DNA of 64,000 nt from Eremophila alpestris peregrina. Taxonomy: Eukaryota > Chordata > Aves > Passeriformes > Alaudidae. Positions 13,231 to 24,141 of this stretch are shown one piece after another (the first letter of the stretch is position 1; each line of letters begins with the position of its first letter). The DNA lies in NCBI GenBank assembly GCA_009792885.1, contig WMCF01000029.1:8209628-8273627 (forward strand), in the 5' to 3' direction. The notes below the pieces were generated by a model. The model saw only the letters and a program-made list of their open reading frames with translations. It was not told the origin of the DNA and did no database searches. The position numbers and the translations under genes were made by a program.

Positions 13231-16200
13231 TACAGATGTAAAACACACTAGTGTACACTGGGAAGACTAGAGTCATTAGCCTTTCTAGGCAAATATGTAG
13301 ACAAATGAGGGTGGGAGAGGGTGAATAAGGGGGAGATAAAAGAAAGAAATCCTATTCAACCATTTCCTCATTGATGTCACATCCTCATCACTCACCTCAC
13401 TCTCTCCCTGCCATTAGTCTAAGGGGTTCTTACACTGGGCAAACATGGCAATAATTTTGTAAGGAGACAGAGGGGTCTCTGCGGTAAGAGACCTGGAGCT
13501 GTCCCATGTCAGACATAAAAAGCTGAGTCAATCTTGCAGACACCAAGGTCAGGGCAGGAGGGTGGAAGGGTGGGGTAGCTGGTGTGCCTGAAAGGAACCT
13601 GCCAAGAGGAGCCACTGTGGAAAAGATATCCTGGAGGCTATCCTATATATCCTGTAGCCTAGGACAGAGCCCACACTGGAACAGTTCACCAAGGAAAAGC
13701 ACTGCTTTCTGATTAGAATTATGCCCCATGCACACAATTCTGTCAAGTTAAGGCTTCACTATCTAGATGACACATGAAAACCAAACAGCTCTGAGACACA
13801 ATGGTCAAATAACAGCCATTGTGCTGTTAATACAAAATTCCTCCTGTAGACACAAACGTTCTGGACAACACAGAAGCAGAACTCACATGAGCTAGTAATG
13901 CCTGCAAAGCAGTTAAGCCAATACATCACAAAGCATACTATGGCTCTGAGTGAATGGGCAGGAAATAAGGCTCTCTCCTGAAAACTGAGAAGTAGAGAAA
14001 AGCAGAAGAATGATACAGGCAACAATGGCCTGATAGCTCAGAAGTGGTGTTATAGCTTCCAGGTGGAATCCTTCAAAATCCCCACAAGCTGGCCTGTAAT
14101 AGGGAGGGAGGGAGAGAAGGTAGGAACTCAGAAACCCCCCAAACAAACCAACTGAAACCAAAAAATCCAACCAAAACACTTAACACTCAAACCATTTTTG
14201 ACCAAGAAGCTAAAACTGAAACTCTTAGCCCTGCTAGTCAATGGAGTATAACACACTATATAGCATATACAAGTCTAGTCTCAGATGTCTCTTTGACTAA
14301 GTTCACAAAATTTACTACTTCCATATATTTCTTAAAAGTCATGTTAAAAAAGCTGGCAGTGTACCTTTATATACAAAAATCCATTCCTTATAGATTTGAG
14401 CAATCCCTGCAGGCTGATCCCTCCACATGAGTTCTCTTTGTTCCTCCTTATTAAAGTTTCTTTCACTGGGAAAACCCTATTCCTTTTACAAGCTAACTGT
14501 ACAGGTGAACCTGGTGAGGGTGTGACTCCTGCCATCAGTGTAAATTTCTACCAGGTACTTCAACAGGTCTGACAACATCAGCAAACAGCATCACAATTTG
14601 TTTTTTTCCCTTGGAGAAGCAAGCAGAATAGATGTTTCTTCTCCACTCTCCAATGCACATATCTGAACCACAATCTAGAAACTGTGCAATTGGGCAAGTA
14701 GATAGCAGGTGAACTTGTGAAGATTCTTTATATCCCTTAACAGAAAAGCTAAAACAGGAAATTCAGACTTGATATGGCTCACTGAAATGGAAGCAGGTAC
14801 AAAAAGGCACTAGAGAGATAGCACCTAGACTTACCAAAACTATTTTTTTACTTCCAGGTAAGAGCCTATAAATAAAGAGCTGTGTACTGCAAAGCAAATG
14901 ATGAAGCTACTAACTTAGAAACCTTCAAAAATGTCAAGTTTCTTGTACTGAACAAGTTCAAGATGTTAATGCTAAGCAACAAGCTTCTTCCAAAGAAGTT
15001 CCATATTGATGAATTTGCAACTAAATTTACAGAATGTTGACAAATTAATCCAAAATAATTTAAGTACATTTAATTACACTCCTCAAGCCTTTTCCCCCCC
15101 ATATTTCTCCCAAGCATATCCACTTTGGTATTCAGCACAGGCAAACTGGCATTGTGCATATAGGAAATACTATGTGTATCATATAATTTCTTTTCATAAA
15201 GCCCATTAAAATTTCTGGGCCACTGATGTCTAAGACAATTATTTACTGAGTTGGTTAAAGTTACCAATTTAACAAGTAATCTCAGTTTTGAAACTGGACA
15301 AGTAACTGCTGCTTTTTTCTAGAACTTGTGCAGAATTACACTTACAACTGTCCTCGGTCCAGCCACAGATTCTGCAAGTTTGGTTTCTTTTTACACCTGG
15401 AGGGAAAAAAAAATGCCTTCTACCTCAAAAAACCTGTCTTGGAAATTCTGACTCATCACTGAAACAGCTGAAACTGGTCCTTTTTTATAAACATGGTACC
15501 AAATACTATGGTTCAAACCTCAAAGTAGTTCAGGAGGACCACAAAGCTTAGGGAGCATTATTTTGTTTATCACAGCACAAGGATTGTTTTATCACTTCCA
15601 GTTAGCCCTGTCTTTTTTTTTATGTGATACTGCCTTGGCCAGCGTGCTGGTGCAAATAATCTCTCACTTCCTCCTTTAAGCAGACACTTTGTGTCAATTC
15701 ATAAACCATAGCCTCTACCCTCTGCTTCCCCTGTAGAAGCAGAGATTCAACTGAGCTCAGTAATCTTTCACTAAAGCTCAAAGTACTGAAAGACAGCAAG
15801 AAGCTTGTTGAACTTGGCCTTCTAGACTAAAGCCCTATTGCTACCATTTCCTTGATCTATAAATTGGAATGATCAAGTACAGTAAATCACGCTATGTAAA
15901 GCCAGTGTCCACAAAGGAGTCAGAGGAGTCCTGGCAACTTCATTCCAATAAAGGGAGAGAGCCCACTGGAGTGCATGCTGCGGGGTTTTCTCTCTTCAGG
16001 TTTCAGAGGGCGCAGTCTCTCTTTTATCCTAAACTCCCGGCTGCATGTTGCCCTCTTCCCTTCCCTGTCGGCTGAGGTACAGCCTTCCCGAACCGGCCAG
16101 CACATATCCCCCCCCACCTTGAATCTGTCATTTTACCCCAGAGTTCAGAAGTTCAGGCTTGTGCAGACCCTTCTCTGTTTCAGGAGTCAAACTGTCTGGG

Positions 16201-16499
16201 GTCTGTAACAAACCTGCTGCTTGAAGTTAGTAGAGACATTAAGTTGAACACCCACACCTTCACCCATCGAATTTTTAGTAAAGACATTATCACACATCTT
16301 CCCTACCAATCAGAGCACTGGAAAAGCAGGTTAGACTCCAAACAAATCTAGTAAAGCGCAAAAAGTGCATTACACAGGGTTGAATTCTAGAGGAATTTTC
16401 CTTGCATTACATGCTGGACGGGAGTAATATGAAATATCATCTTTTAAACAGACACAGAAGATATAGAACCACCCCCAGTGTTGATAAAACCAAACAGAG

Positions 16500-18450
16500 C
16501 CACGCCACGGGGAGGGAGGGGACTGTTGCTCACCTGCGGTCACACCGGGATCGCCCGGGCACTGCTTCCCCAGCTCCCAGAGGCAGCAGGTGCCCCGCTG
16601 CCGGGCTGCTCCGTGCGGCAGCGGCTCGGGCTCCCTCAGGGCAGCGCAGGCAGGAGGCGAGGGCAGACGCACGGCGGGGATGCACTGGAGGGAGCGGGCC
16701 CCGGCGCGGCGGCGCTGGGTGCTGCTGCTCGGGCCGCTGGCGCTGCTCGCTGCCGCCCTGGCGCTGCGCGGCACCGCCCGCCCCGACCCCACCGAGCGCT
16801 CCCGCCTCTACCGGGCGCTGGAGCTCTCCCCCAGCCGCAGCATCAACTGCTCGGGGGTCGTCCGCGGGGACCAGGCAGCCATCCAGGAGGCGCAGCTCAC
16901 CGGCCTGGAAGTGGCGAACAGAAAGGCTTCACCGACGCCCAGCGAGTACCTGAACATTACGAGGGACTGCAGAGCCTTCAAGGAGACCCGGCGCTACATC
17001 GAGTTCCCGCTCAGCCAGGAGGAGGAGGAGTTCCCCATCGCCTACTCCATGGTTATCCATCACAAAATCGATATGTTTGAGCGGCTCCTGAGGTCCGTCT
17101 ACGCCCCCCAGAATGTCTACTGTGTCCATGTGGACATCAAAGCCCCGGCAGACTTCCAGGAGGCCGTGCGGGCCATTGCCGCCTGCTTCCCCAATGTCTT
17201 CGTGGCCAGCCGCCTGGAAAGCGTGGTCTACGCCGCCTGGTCCCGGCTGCAGGCCGACCTCAACTGCATGCAGGACCTCCTGCGGAGCCCCGTGCCCTGG
17301 CGCTACCTTATCAACACCTGCGGCACCGACTTCCCCATCAAGACCAACGCCGAAATAGTGCGGGCGCTGCAGCTGCTGCGGGGCCAGAACAACGTGGAGT
17401 CCGAGAGGCCCTCAGCCGCCAAGGAGCAGCGCTGGCAGTACCACTACGAGGTGGGGAAGACCATCTCTCGCACTGCCCAGAAGAAACTGCCGCCACCCCA
17501 CGGCTCCCCCATGTTCACGGGCAGCGCGTACAACGCGGTCACGCGGGACTTCGTGCAGTACCTCTTCGAGAACCCCACGGCACAGAAGTTCCTCGAGTGG
17601 TCCAAGGACAGCTACAGCCCCGACGAGCACGTCTGGGCCACCCTGAACCGCATGCCGGGGGTGCCGGGGGGCACGCCCCCCAACGACAAGTTCCAGCTGT
17701 CGGACATGAACGCCCTTCCCCGCCTGGTCAAGTGGCAGTACCTGGAGGGGGACGTCAGCAAGGGCGCCCCTTACCCGCCCTGCACCGGCCGCCACCAGCG
17801 CGCCATCTGCGTCTACGGGGTGGGCGACGTGCCCTGGATGCTGCAGCAGCACCATCTCTTGGCCAACAAGTTCGACCCCGAGGTGGACGATGCGGCCGTC
17901 CAGTGTCTCGAGGAGTACCTGCGCCACAAGGCCCTGTACGGCCGGGGGCTCTGAGGGGGAGCCGCGGACACTCTGGCCACCACCCGCTGCCTTCCGTGGG
18001 CGAGTCCAGCCGACGGCGCCTCGGGGACGGCGGGAGAGGGATCCCCTGAGGCCACGAGGGACCCACGCCTCTCCCCGAGGAGAAGCCCCGTGGGCGGGCG
18101 CGGGGCTGCGGCCCCGCCGAGGGCCGGGCGGATGGACAGACGGACGGGGCCGGCCGGCGGGGGGAAGGCCCGGTGTGGAAAGGCCCGGTGTGGAAAGGCG
18201 GGAAGCCAAGCCCCGCCCCGCCCGCGGGGTCCCCTCACGGGGCGCGGGAACGCCGCTCTCCCTCAGAGCGGCCGGAGGAAGGGGCCGGGCGCTTTACAGC
18301 CCCTTCCCGGCAAAGGGTGACCCCAGGGCCGCTGATCGCTGACGGGCAGGGCCGGGGCACGGTGCCTCCAGGTCCGGCTAGGGGCAGAGCTGAAACCATG
18401 AGTAATTCGCTTTTCCACAGAGCATCTGGAAGCTGCCCGCCCATTCCTGG
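16500..18450. promoter_or_regulatory. GC-rich / CpG island covering GCNT3
   Basis: Base composition rises sharply near 16500 and falls back near 18450. The whole GCNT3 coding exon and most of its 3' UTR lie inside the island, with frequent CG dinucleotides and runs such as 'cccgccccgaccccaccgag'. Flanks on both sides are AT-rich. The GCNT3 transcription start is not resolved. No TATA box is evident close to the ORF. A plausible splice acceptor precedes the ATG ('cttccccagctcccag', ending at 16580), which would fit an upstream untranslated exon as in mammalian GCNT3. Confidence 0.6.
16680..17954 (+). CDS. GCNT3: Core 2/core 4 beta-1,6-GlcNAc-transferase (GCNT3-like)
   Basis: Intronless ORF of 424 aa from the first in-frame ATG (16680); human GCNT3 is about 438 aa. 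It is a Golgi type II membrane enzyme of family GT14 that adds beta-1,6-GlcNAc to core 1 and core 3 mucin O-glycans, making core 2 and core 4 branches, and can make I-branches. Residues 1-13 are basic cytosol-facing sequence. Residues 14-29 (WVLLLGPLALLAAALA) form the signal anchor. A stem and the catalytic domain follow. Visible family marks are RSINCSGVVRGDQ (53-65), EFPIAYSMVIHHKI (117-130), YAPQNVYCVHVD (141-152), NTCGTDFPIKTNAE (212-225) and SPDEHVWATL (313-322), where Glu316 matches the catalytic Glu of mouse GCNT1. All nine family cysteines are present (57, 97, 148, 169, 196, 214, 368, 377, 409). N-glycosylation sequons occur at Asn56 (NCS) and Asn92 (NIT). Codon third positions are strongly G/C. 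GCNT1 is the main alternative; the C-terminal half (KGAPYPPC, HHLLANKFDP) and the synteny favour GCNT3. Confidence 0.96.
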   Translation: MHWRERAPARRRWVLLLGPLALLAAALALRGTARPDPTERSRLYRALELSPSRSINCSGVVRGDQAAIQEAQLTGLEVANRKASPTPSEYLNITRDCRAFKETRRYIEFPLSQEEEEFPIAYSMVIHHKIDMFERLLRSVYAPQNVYCVHVDIKAPADFQEAVRAIAACFPNVFVASRLESVVYAAWSRLQADLNCMQDLLRSPVPWRYLINTCGTDFPIKTNAEIVRALQLLRGQNNVESERPSAAKEQRWQYHYEVGKTISRTAQKKLPPPHGSPMFTGSAYNAVTRDFVQYLFENPTAQKFLEWSKDSYSPDEHVWATLNRMPGVPGGTPPNDKFQLSDMNALPRLVKWQYLEGDVSKGAPYPPCTGRHQRAICVYGVGDVPWMLQQHHLLANKFDPEVDDAAVQCLEEYLRHKALYGRGL

Positions 18451-18575
18451 CACCCGCAGCGCTGCTCAGCTGAACATCTGGCTGCTGCTCTTGCCTCACT
18501 TTAAACTTTGACTCTATCAAAAGCCGTTAGTCGTTAAAAGCCAAACCTTCAATAAAATCCACGGTACGAAAATAC
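17955..18575 (+). other. GCNT3: GCNT3 3' UTR
   Basis: The roughly 600 bases between the TGA stop and the poly(A) signal are extremely GC-rich for the first 400 bases, then become AT-rich near 18500. A short tandem duplication (unit near 'aaggcccggtgtgg') lies at 18164-18200. The 3' boundary is inferred from the AATAAA at 18551. Confidence 0.7.
18551..18556 (+). terminator. GCNT3: GCNT3 polyadenylation signal AATAAA
   Basis: Canonical AATAAA in 'cttcaataaaatcc', followed about 30 bases later by a GU-rich stretch ('ggtgttttatgt'). This is the expected arrangement of a cleavage site near 18570-18580. Confidence 0.75.
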
Positions 18576-20393
18576 ATAGCGCTTCGGTGTTTTATGTCCT
18601 CTGAGGAGAATGATTTGTGCTCCTGGGGAGAACATTAAACCAGTCAATCCTTTGTACATCCACTTCTCCATCTGAAACACAGGCAGAGGGATGCACACAA
18701 CAGTGTGCAAACCTAAATTTTCTAAGATCTAGAACCAACCCTCTTCCCACCAACCCTCCCCCCCCGCCAAAAAAGATATTTTTGTGATATTTCAGTACTG
18801 TAATTACCATATCCAGTAATGGACAACGAACAAACCAATTACCCAACACATTGTTTTTGTACGTTTCTAGAAGCTGAAAGGAAGATTTGCAAACTTCTGT
18901 ATTTCACCCATGTTTTTCCTCACCTTCTCATATTAAAGCTAGCCACTTTCCATGGATCCAACAGCTTTTCACTGCCTGTATTGCTGAGGGATTAATGTTG
19001 TTTTTACTTAAAAAAATCTACTAAAGTAACTTTCTTGTAAGTAAACACCCACCTTTACAAATTTAAGGTCTACAGTGGAGAATTAGCATTATAAAAAGAA
19101 CATCTGAAGCAATTCCATAACACCAGGCTACATTTAGATGAAGTTATGATTGCAGTCACATGGATCTTTTTGCAATTTTGTTACACTTGCTAAACCAAAC
19201 TTGGTTGTAAAATAGTGCTTTTTAAAATTCCAGGGTGATTTCACAGAGGACAACTCCAAGTACTGGCAAGAAAAGCTCTCAAACATAAACACCCCATGTA
19301 TCATAGGGTATTTGTTTACACAAAAAAGAGCAAATAAATAGGGTCACTGATCCTGGGGGGAGCTGTTTCCAACTTGGGTAAGCAGACATTTGCTAAAGAG
19401 ATTAAAGCTTTATGCTAACCTGATGGTAACGTATAACTTCTTAAAATGGTTTCAGCAGCAAATTCAACATTAAATAGAAATTATCTCCATGTCTAGTACA
19501 TTTATTTAGAACAAACAAAACTTTTCTGATGACTTAGGGTAAGAACTCAAGTCTCCCACCACAGAAAATTGCATCAAACCCCTGCTGGCAAAACTGATTT
19601 TGCTTGTTAGAACTCTTTTACTTCCATTAAATTAATACATATTAGTTCAAAATGGCAAAGTAGTGCCAAGGGGTTCACTGGGGGGGCTGGGATACATTCA
19701 ACTTTCTGGACTGAAACAGGCAGAGAAGAGTCTCTGTGTTTCTAACTATGGCAAAGTGTTGTCTTTTTCCCTTGGAAAATGGAGGGAAAATGTGCATATT
19801 CATGGAGACAAAAAAATCTCCATAATTAACAAGAAATTGCATCATAACCAAATCCATCCACAAAATGGATGTCTGTAAAAACTGATTTATTTCTCAAAGA
19901 ACAAAGGAGTCTGGGGGGCTGGAAGGAATCCCAGCTTGAAATAGTGAAAGATTATTGAATAAGGGGACTCTTATTATTTTGCAAATGTATCTATAGAGAA
20001 AGATACATACTTACAAGTTACTCACAGACTTGCTGACAGTAATTTTTATCCCCTTTACTTTGTAAGCATGTTTAATTTCTTCAGCTGTTTCTTCTCTCAG
20101 AAACATGAAGTATTGCTTGCACACACTGTATTCAGTGTTTCATCTGTTATTGTCAGACAAAAACGTTACGGATGGAGAGACAGAGGCAAGGATTTAGATT
20201 GGGGGTGCAAAGTGACACTTCAAATCTGTGCCACAGTAAACTTTTTAGCAAAGTCACAGTATTTTTTCTTTTAATGCTTCTCATTGCAATCTGTGCCCTT
20301 GCTGGTTAGAGCTGAAGACAGAGAATCTAAGCATTTATCTGGATTTGAAAGAGCTTGCCCACAGAATATGAAGGCATCAAGTGAAGCCAGCAT

Positions 20394-20424
20394 ACCAGAA
20401 AACCAGCACACCAGAAAACCAGCA
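20394..20424. repeat. Short tandem duplication (16-base period)
   Basis: The 15-base word accagaaaaccagca occurs at 20394-20408 and again at 20410-20424, one base apart. This is a recent-looking minisatellite-like duplication. Confidence 0.8.
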
Positions 20425-22472
20425 TGGTGACTCAGTAGGAAGGACAGCAGTTATCTAACAGCATAGCCTAGGCAGCCTTCCTGTTCAGAGATCATTTTGG
20501 ATGAAAACGACTGTTCTGGTGTTATTACCTGCAGAGGTAAACAACTCGCAAACCCTGACATCCAATTTTCTTGATCCAAAGGAAATGTCCTGTTTCTGGT
20601 GGTGTTACTACCCAGAATTCCTCTCAGATGATTTGGCTGCAAGAACAAAGGCTATCTTGTGCAAATTTATTTTCAAATCACTTCTTTTACTAGTGACCTA
20701 ATTTCTTATGAAAGAATGAGCCTACTCCCAAGTGCTTAAGGTGAACTAAGACAAAAAGATTCTTACAAAGGAATGTTCTCACAGCATATCCTCTTTTAAA
20801 GACATTAGAAATGCCATATTTATAAGTGCAATCATACATCAAAGCAGTGATACGTCTCTGCCATTAGGAACGGTAAAAACCACCACTCAAATCTAATACA
20901 GAACTTTATCCAGAGATCTCAAAGGATCTTAGAAATCAGAAAGCTGGCATCCTACAAAGTTGGCAACAGAGCACAGAGAAATCATCTAACTTGCCACAGT
21001 TAGTTGCAGAACTGAAAAACAAATGAACTTGCAATAGACTAAGACCAGCTCTAGCCCAAAGTAGCAGAATCACATCAGGTTATAGGACCACCTCCAAAAA
21101 TAGGTTAAACCCCATATGAAATTAATGAGTGAAATCATGGGGTGTCCAACTGGAAGTCATATCAGAAATATTAACTTTCTGTAGCAAAAAATCTACTACT
21201 GGCATTTCTGTCTATAATCGTTAACTAACAACTTGAACTCTAAAGTGGCCACCAGTTATTTAAGGAGGAAATATGCTGCGAATTTACCTTTCAAGAAGTG
21301 CACAGGATGAAGATGGAACTGTAATTCTAAAATTGAATAACATATTTATTTTTCTGGTTTAAACCTGACTTTAAATTATGTTTTATTTCCACATGGTTTA
21401 AACTTTCTTTTTACAAGAACAATGTGGCTTATTACATACCTACACAACAGGTCCATACAGGTCTTTTTAGCTTTAGTTAGGAGAGTCTATTTCCTTCTTG
21501 CTTCACATTTGACACTTTATATGATCATCTCTGAGGTGCCCTATAGTAAAGAGATGGGTCAATGAAAATGAATTTGGAGGAAAACAGGTAATAAATGCCA
21601 AAGAAATGAAGAGTAAACATCAATGATATGAACACAGTACAAATAAAGTATTTGCAGTCATGAGTAAAATTGATTCAGGGAGCAGGGTTAGGGTGTTCTT
21701 TTTCTTCTGACTGCAACAGCAGTGACCACAAAATGTTAACCAGACTCTCAGTGAACAATTTTCCACTTCCTTGAAGGATGCAGGTTCTTTTAGCACAAGA
21801 TACAAACCAAAATATTAATATATCAGTAAATTACTACCTCCTAGTCCATGATGGCTAATCCTAATCAGCATCACCCTTTAGGTTAAAGTGAGGAAAAAGT
21901 TAATGTCTCCCAGTACAGTCTTACTGAAGTGCTTTGTTACATGCTCCTTCTGTCCTCCCCACCCTGAAATTTTAGACTAGAGAAAAGCAAACCCAGGTCA
22001 GCAGGATCTTGACGGGAATCCTACCCCCTAATCTGCCAAGATCCTCAAACACAAGCATCTGTGCTTTCAGGAACCCTGCTCTACGTCACTGTGCCTTGTC
22101 ATCATGCAAAGGTACATAATGACCCTGATTAAACTTGTCTTCCGGAAATCCATCATAAATTCTTCCTTGCTCTGCACTTTGATTTATGCCTCTCTCATAA
22201 CATTTGAAGTCAGGTAATGACATCCCTGACTGTGCAAACAGCTTACATCAGATAACATCAGGTAACATCCTGGTTTGCACACCTATGGAATTGACAAAAT
22301 CCTTTCTTCATGGAAACCATGTTTAAACAGGCAGTCATCCACAACCAGTTCTGCACTGGTGTTTATTCTTTCCTCCACTTTCTTTAAGTTAATTTACTTT
22401 CTAAATAGAAACATCCATTCCAGTTCAATGTCAAGGTGCAAAGATATTTTACTTCCTCTCCACTGCTGAGTT

Positions 22473-22510
22473 TTGCTGGAAGCAATCGTGATCACAATTG
22501 CTGGAAGCAA
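22473..22510. repeat. Direct repeat, 13-base word
   Basis: The word ttgctggaagcaa occurs at 22473-22485 and at 22498-22510 (25-base period). The spacer between them is partly palindromic (gtgatcac). Confidence 0.7.
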
Positions 22511-22939
22511 CTGGGATCTTCTTAAAGAAAATCAACAATGAAATAAATAAATTAAAAAGTCTGGAACACTACAGGCAAAGAAGAATCAAATAGGGAGCAG
22601 CAAATGAGCTGATGCTCTAGCAAGTGAAATGATGTGTCTTCCACTGGACATTAAAATAGCTTAGTATAGCAGAAGTGCAGTTGATGCTTTTTCTTGTGAA
22701 TTCAATCTTCCAAGACCACAAAGTACATTAATCACATGAACTTGGAAGGATTACCTGAAATTTAAACACAAAAAGTAGCAAGTGGCAAGAAAGTTATGGA
22801 GATTAAAGCAACAAAAAGCAGAAAGAACACTGGCACCAAACCGCCTTAACTCCTCTTTGCTCCTTGCTCCTTCAGTGAACTAAAACAACCTCCACACAAA
22901 GAGCAGATCCAGCACCAGGACAAACACCATCCCAGAAAT

Positions 22940-23215
22940 ACAGCCAAAGCCTGGAGTGACAGAACAAGGGGGAATGACTTCAAACTGAGAGAGGAGTTTA
23001 GAGTACAGGCAGAAATTCTTCCCTGTGAGGGTGATGAGACACTAGAACAGGTTGCCCAGAGATGCTGTGGTTGCCCCACTCCAGGGAGTGCTCAAGGCCA
23101 GGCTGGACAGGGCTTGGAACAACCTGAGAGAGTGGAAGGTGTCTCTGCCCATGGCAGGGGGCTGGAACGAGACCATGCTCAGGTCCCTTCCAACCCTGGC
23201 CATTCTGATTCTAAT
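22940..23215 (+). mobile_element. CR1-like LINE 3' fragment
   Basis: The best preserved CR1-type tail in the window. It runs from 'aaagcctggagtgacag' through 'gaaattcttccctgtgaggg', 'actagaacaggttgcccaga', 'gatgctgtggttgcccca', 'caaggccaggctggacaggg' and 'cttggaacaacctgagagag' to 'aggtcccttccaaccctggc' and 'attctgattct'. It is about 275 bases long, 5'-truncated and lies antisense to GTF2A2, just downstream of that gene's poly(A) site. Confidence 0.9.
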
Positions 23216-23837
23216 GCACACTTAACTGGAACAAAATCAAAGATATAACTCTTTGCATTAGGAGAGTACAAAGGCTACAGAGAACTCATATTGGAGAAGT
23301 CTGTCTAGAGACAGGAAGAGATTACAAGTAGCTGGACGAAGGAAGAGCAAATTTTTATACTTGTATGGGTTGAAATTCAGTTTAACACGTTAAACCTAGA
23401 AGATTAAGTCTGATGTAGAGCAACAGAAAACCATGGTACAGATACACATTTGCATCCTTTAAGATAAAAAAAGACACTTATTGTGCAAGTGAAATAAAAG
23501 CAATTTGTCTCTTCTTTTGGTCTCAAAAATGGTTACTTACCAATCTGCAGTGTGCAGCCAAGGGCACGCAGCAGAGCTATTTATAGACAGAAAGATGCAG
23601 TCACAAACACAAACATGATGCCCAGCAAGAGCTGCTAAGCTTTTGCTGGTGCCCTCCTCCATCATTCTGTAACAGCCATTTCTTGCAACACTTAACAGTG
23701 CAACCACACTGGGAGCCCTGTAACTGAAAGACTTTCTCATATGCAGCATTCCTCTAAACACTTAGAAAACTCAGGGAAAATATGGTATGTTAATACTAGT
23801 TGCTAAACAAAGTTTTCCAATAATCACTCTTTCAAAA

Positions 23838-24115
23838 GTTTTTAAATAAAAGTTTATTACAGAAATTATTTTGAACAAAAAAAGACAACAGTATCTCTTG
23901 TAATTAAAAAAAAGGGTAACATTGTATTCATGCCCTGTAAGGTGAAATGAAGAAATGCTACAGGTCCTTCTTCCACTGTCATTCTGTGATGCTTTCTAGT
24001 ATGGATTAACTCACATCTGCATCACAAGAATTGAGTATGATCAGTCCCTTTCCATGCTTCTCTCCAGAAAGTGCTGCATATTAACAGAAATATTGCAGAC
24101 AAACCACAGGTCTAT
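23838..24115 (-). other. GTF2A2: GTF2A2 3' UTR
   Basis: On the minus strand this runs from the TGA stop to the AATAAA at 23858-23853 plus about 15 bases. It is AT-rich with no open frame, which fits the short 3' UTR expected for this small mRNA. Confidence 0.7.
23853..23858 (-). terminator. GTF2A2: GTF2A2 polyadenylation signal AATAAA
   Basis: 'tttatt' on the plus strand reads AATAAA on the minus strand, about 260 bases after the stop codon, within 'aataaacttttattt'. It is the first strong signal after the stop. Confidence 0.7.
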
Positions 24116-24141
24116 TCATTCTGCAGTATTGGAACCAGTGT
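24116..24141 (-). CDS. GTF2A2: GTF2A2 coding exon 4 (terminal)
   Basis: The acceptor TTTCCTAG is followed by 26 coding bases completing Asn102 (A|AC) and TGSNTAE, then TGA at 24118-24116. The exon continues into the 3' UTR. Confidence 0.93.

Larger units (their letters stand above)
1..16400. other. Intergenic region left of GCNT3
   Basis: AT-rich sequence without a recognisable coding exon. Open frames here are short, mostly lack an ATG or a splice context, and show no family motif. It contains CR1-like fragments (listed separately) and short A- or T-rich low-complexity stretches. In mammals FAM81A lies on this side of GCNT3. I looked for its coiled-coil exons by eye and did not see any, although its 3' UTR could extend into the left end. 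A 5' untranslated exon of GCNT3 could also lie here. Confidence 0.6.
18600..22935. other. Spacer between convergent GCNT3 and GTF2A2, left part
   Basis: AT-rich non-coding DNA between the 3' ends of two genes that point toward each other. No exon is recognised. Small structures are a 15-base direct repeat at 20394-20424 and a 13-base direct repeat at 22473-22510. Nothing else stands out. Confidence 0.6.

Noticed and set aside
1..16000. FAM81A or MYO1E exons expected from mammalian gene order
   Set aside because: No segment translates to the coiled-coil sequence of FAM81A or to myosin motifs by eye. A protein-to-genome alignment would be decisive.
16590..16679. N-terminal extension of GCNT3 by 30 codons
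   Set aside because: The open frame up to 16590 begins with GTG, not ATG. The first in-frame ATG at 16680 is followed at once by the expected basic tail and signal anchor.
17412..18342. Long antisense and shifted open frames over GCNT3 and its 3' UTR
   Set aside because: They come from high GC content, which removes stop codons. Their products are low-complexity Arg/Pro/Gly/Ala-rich sequence without family motifs.
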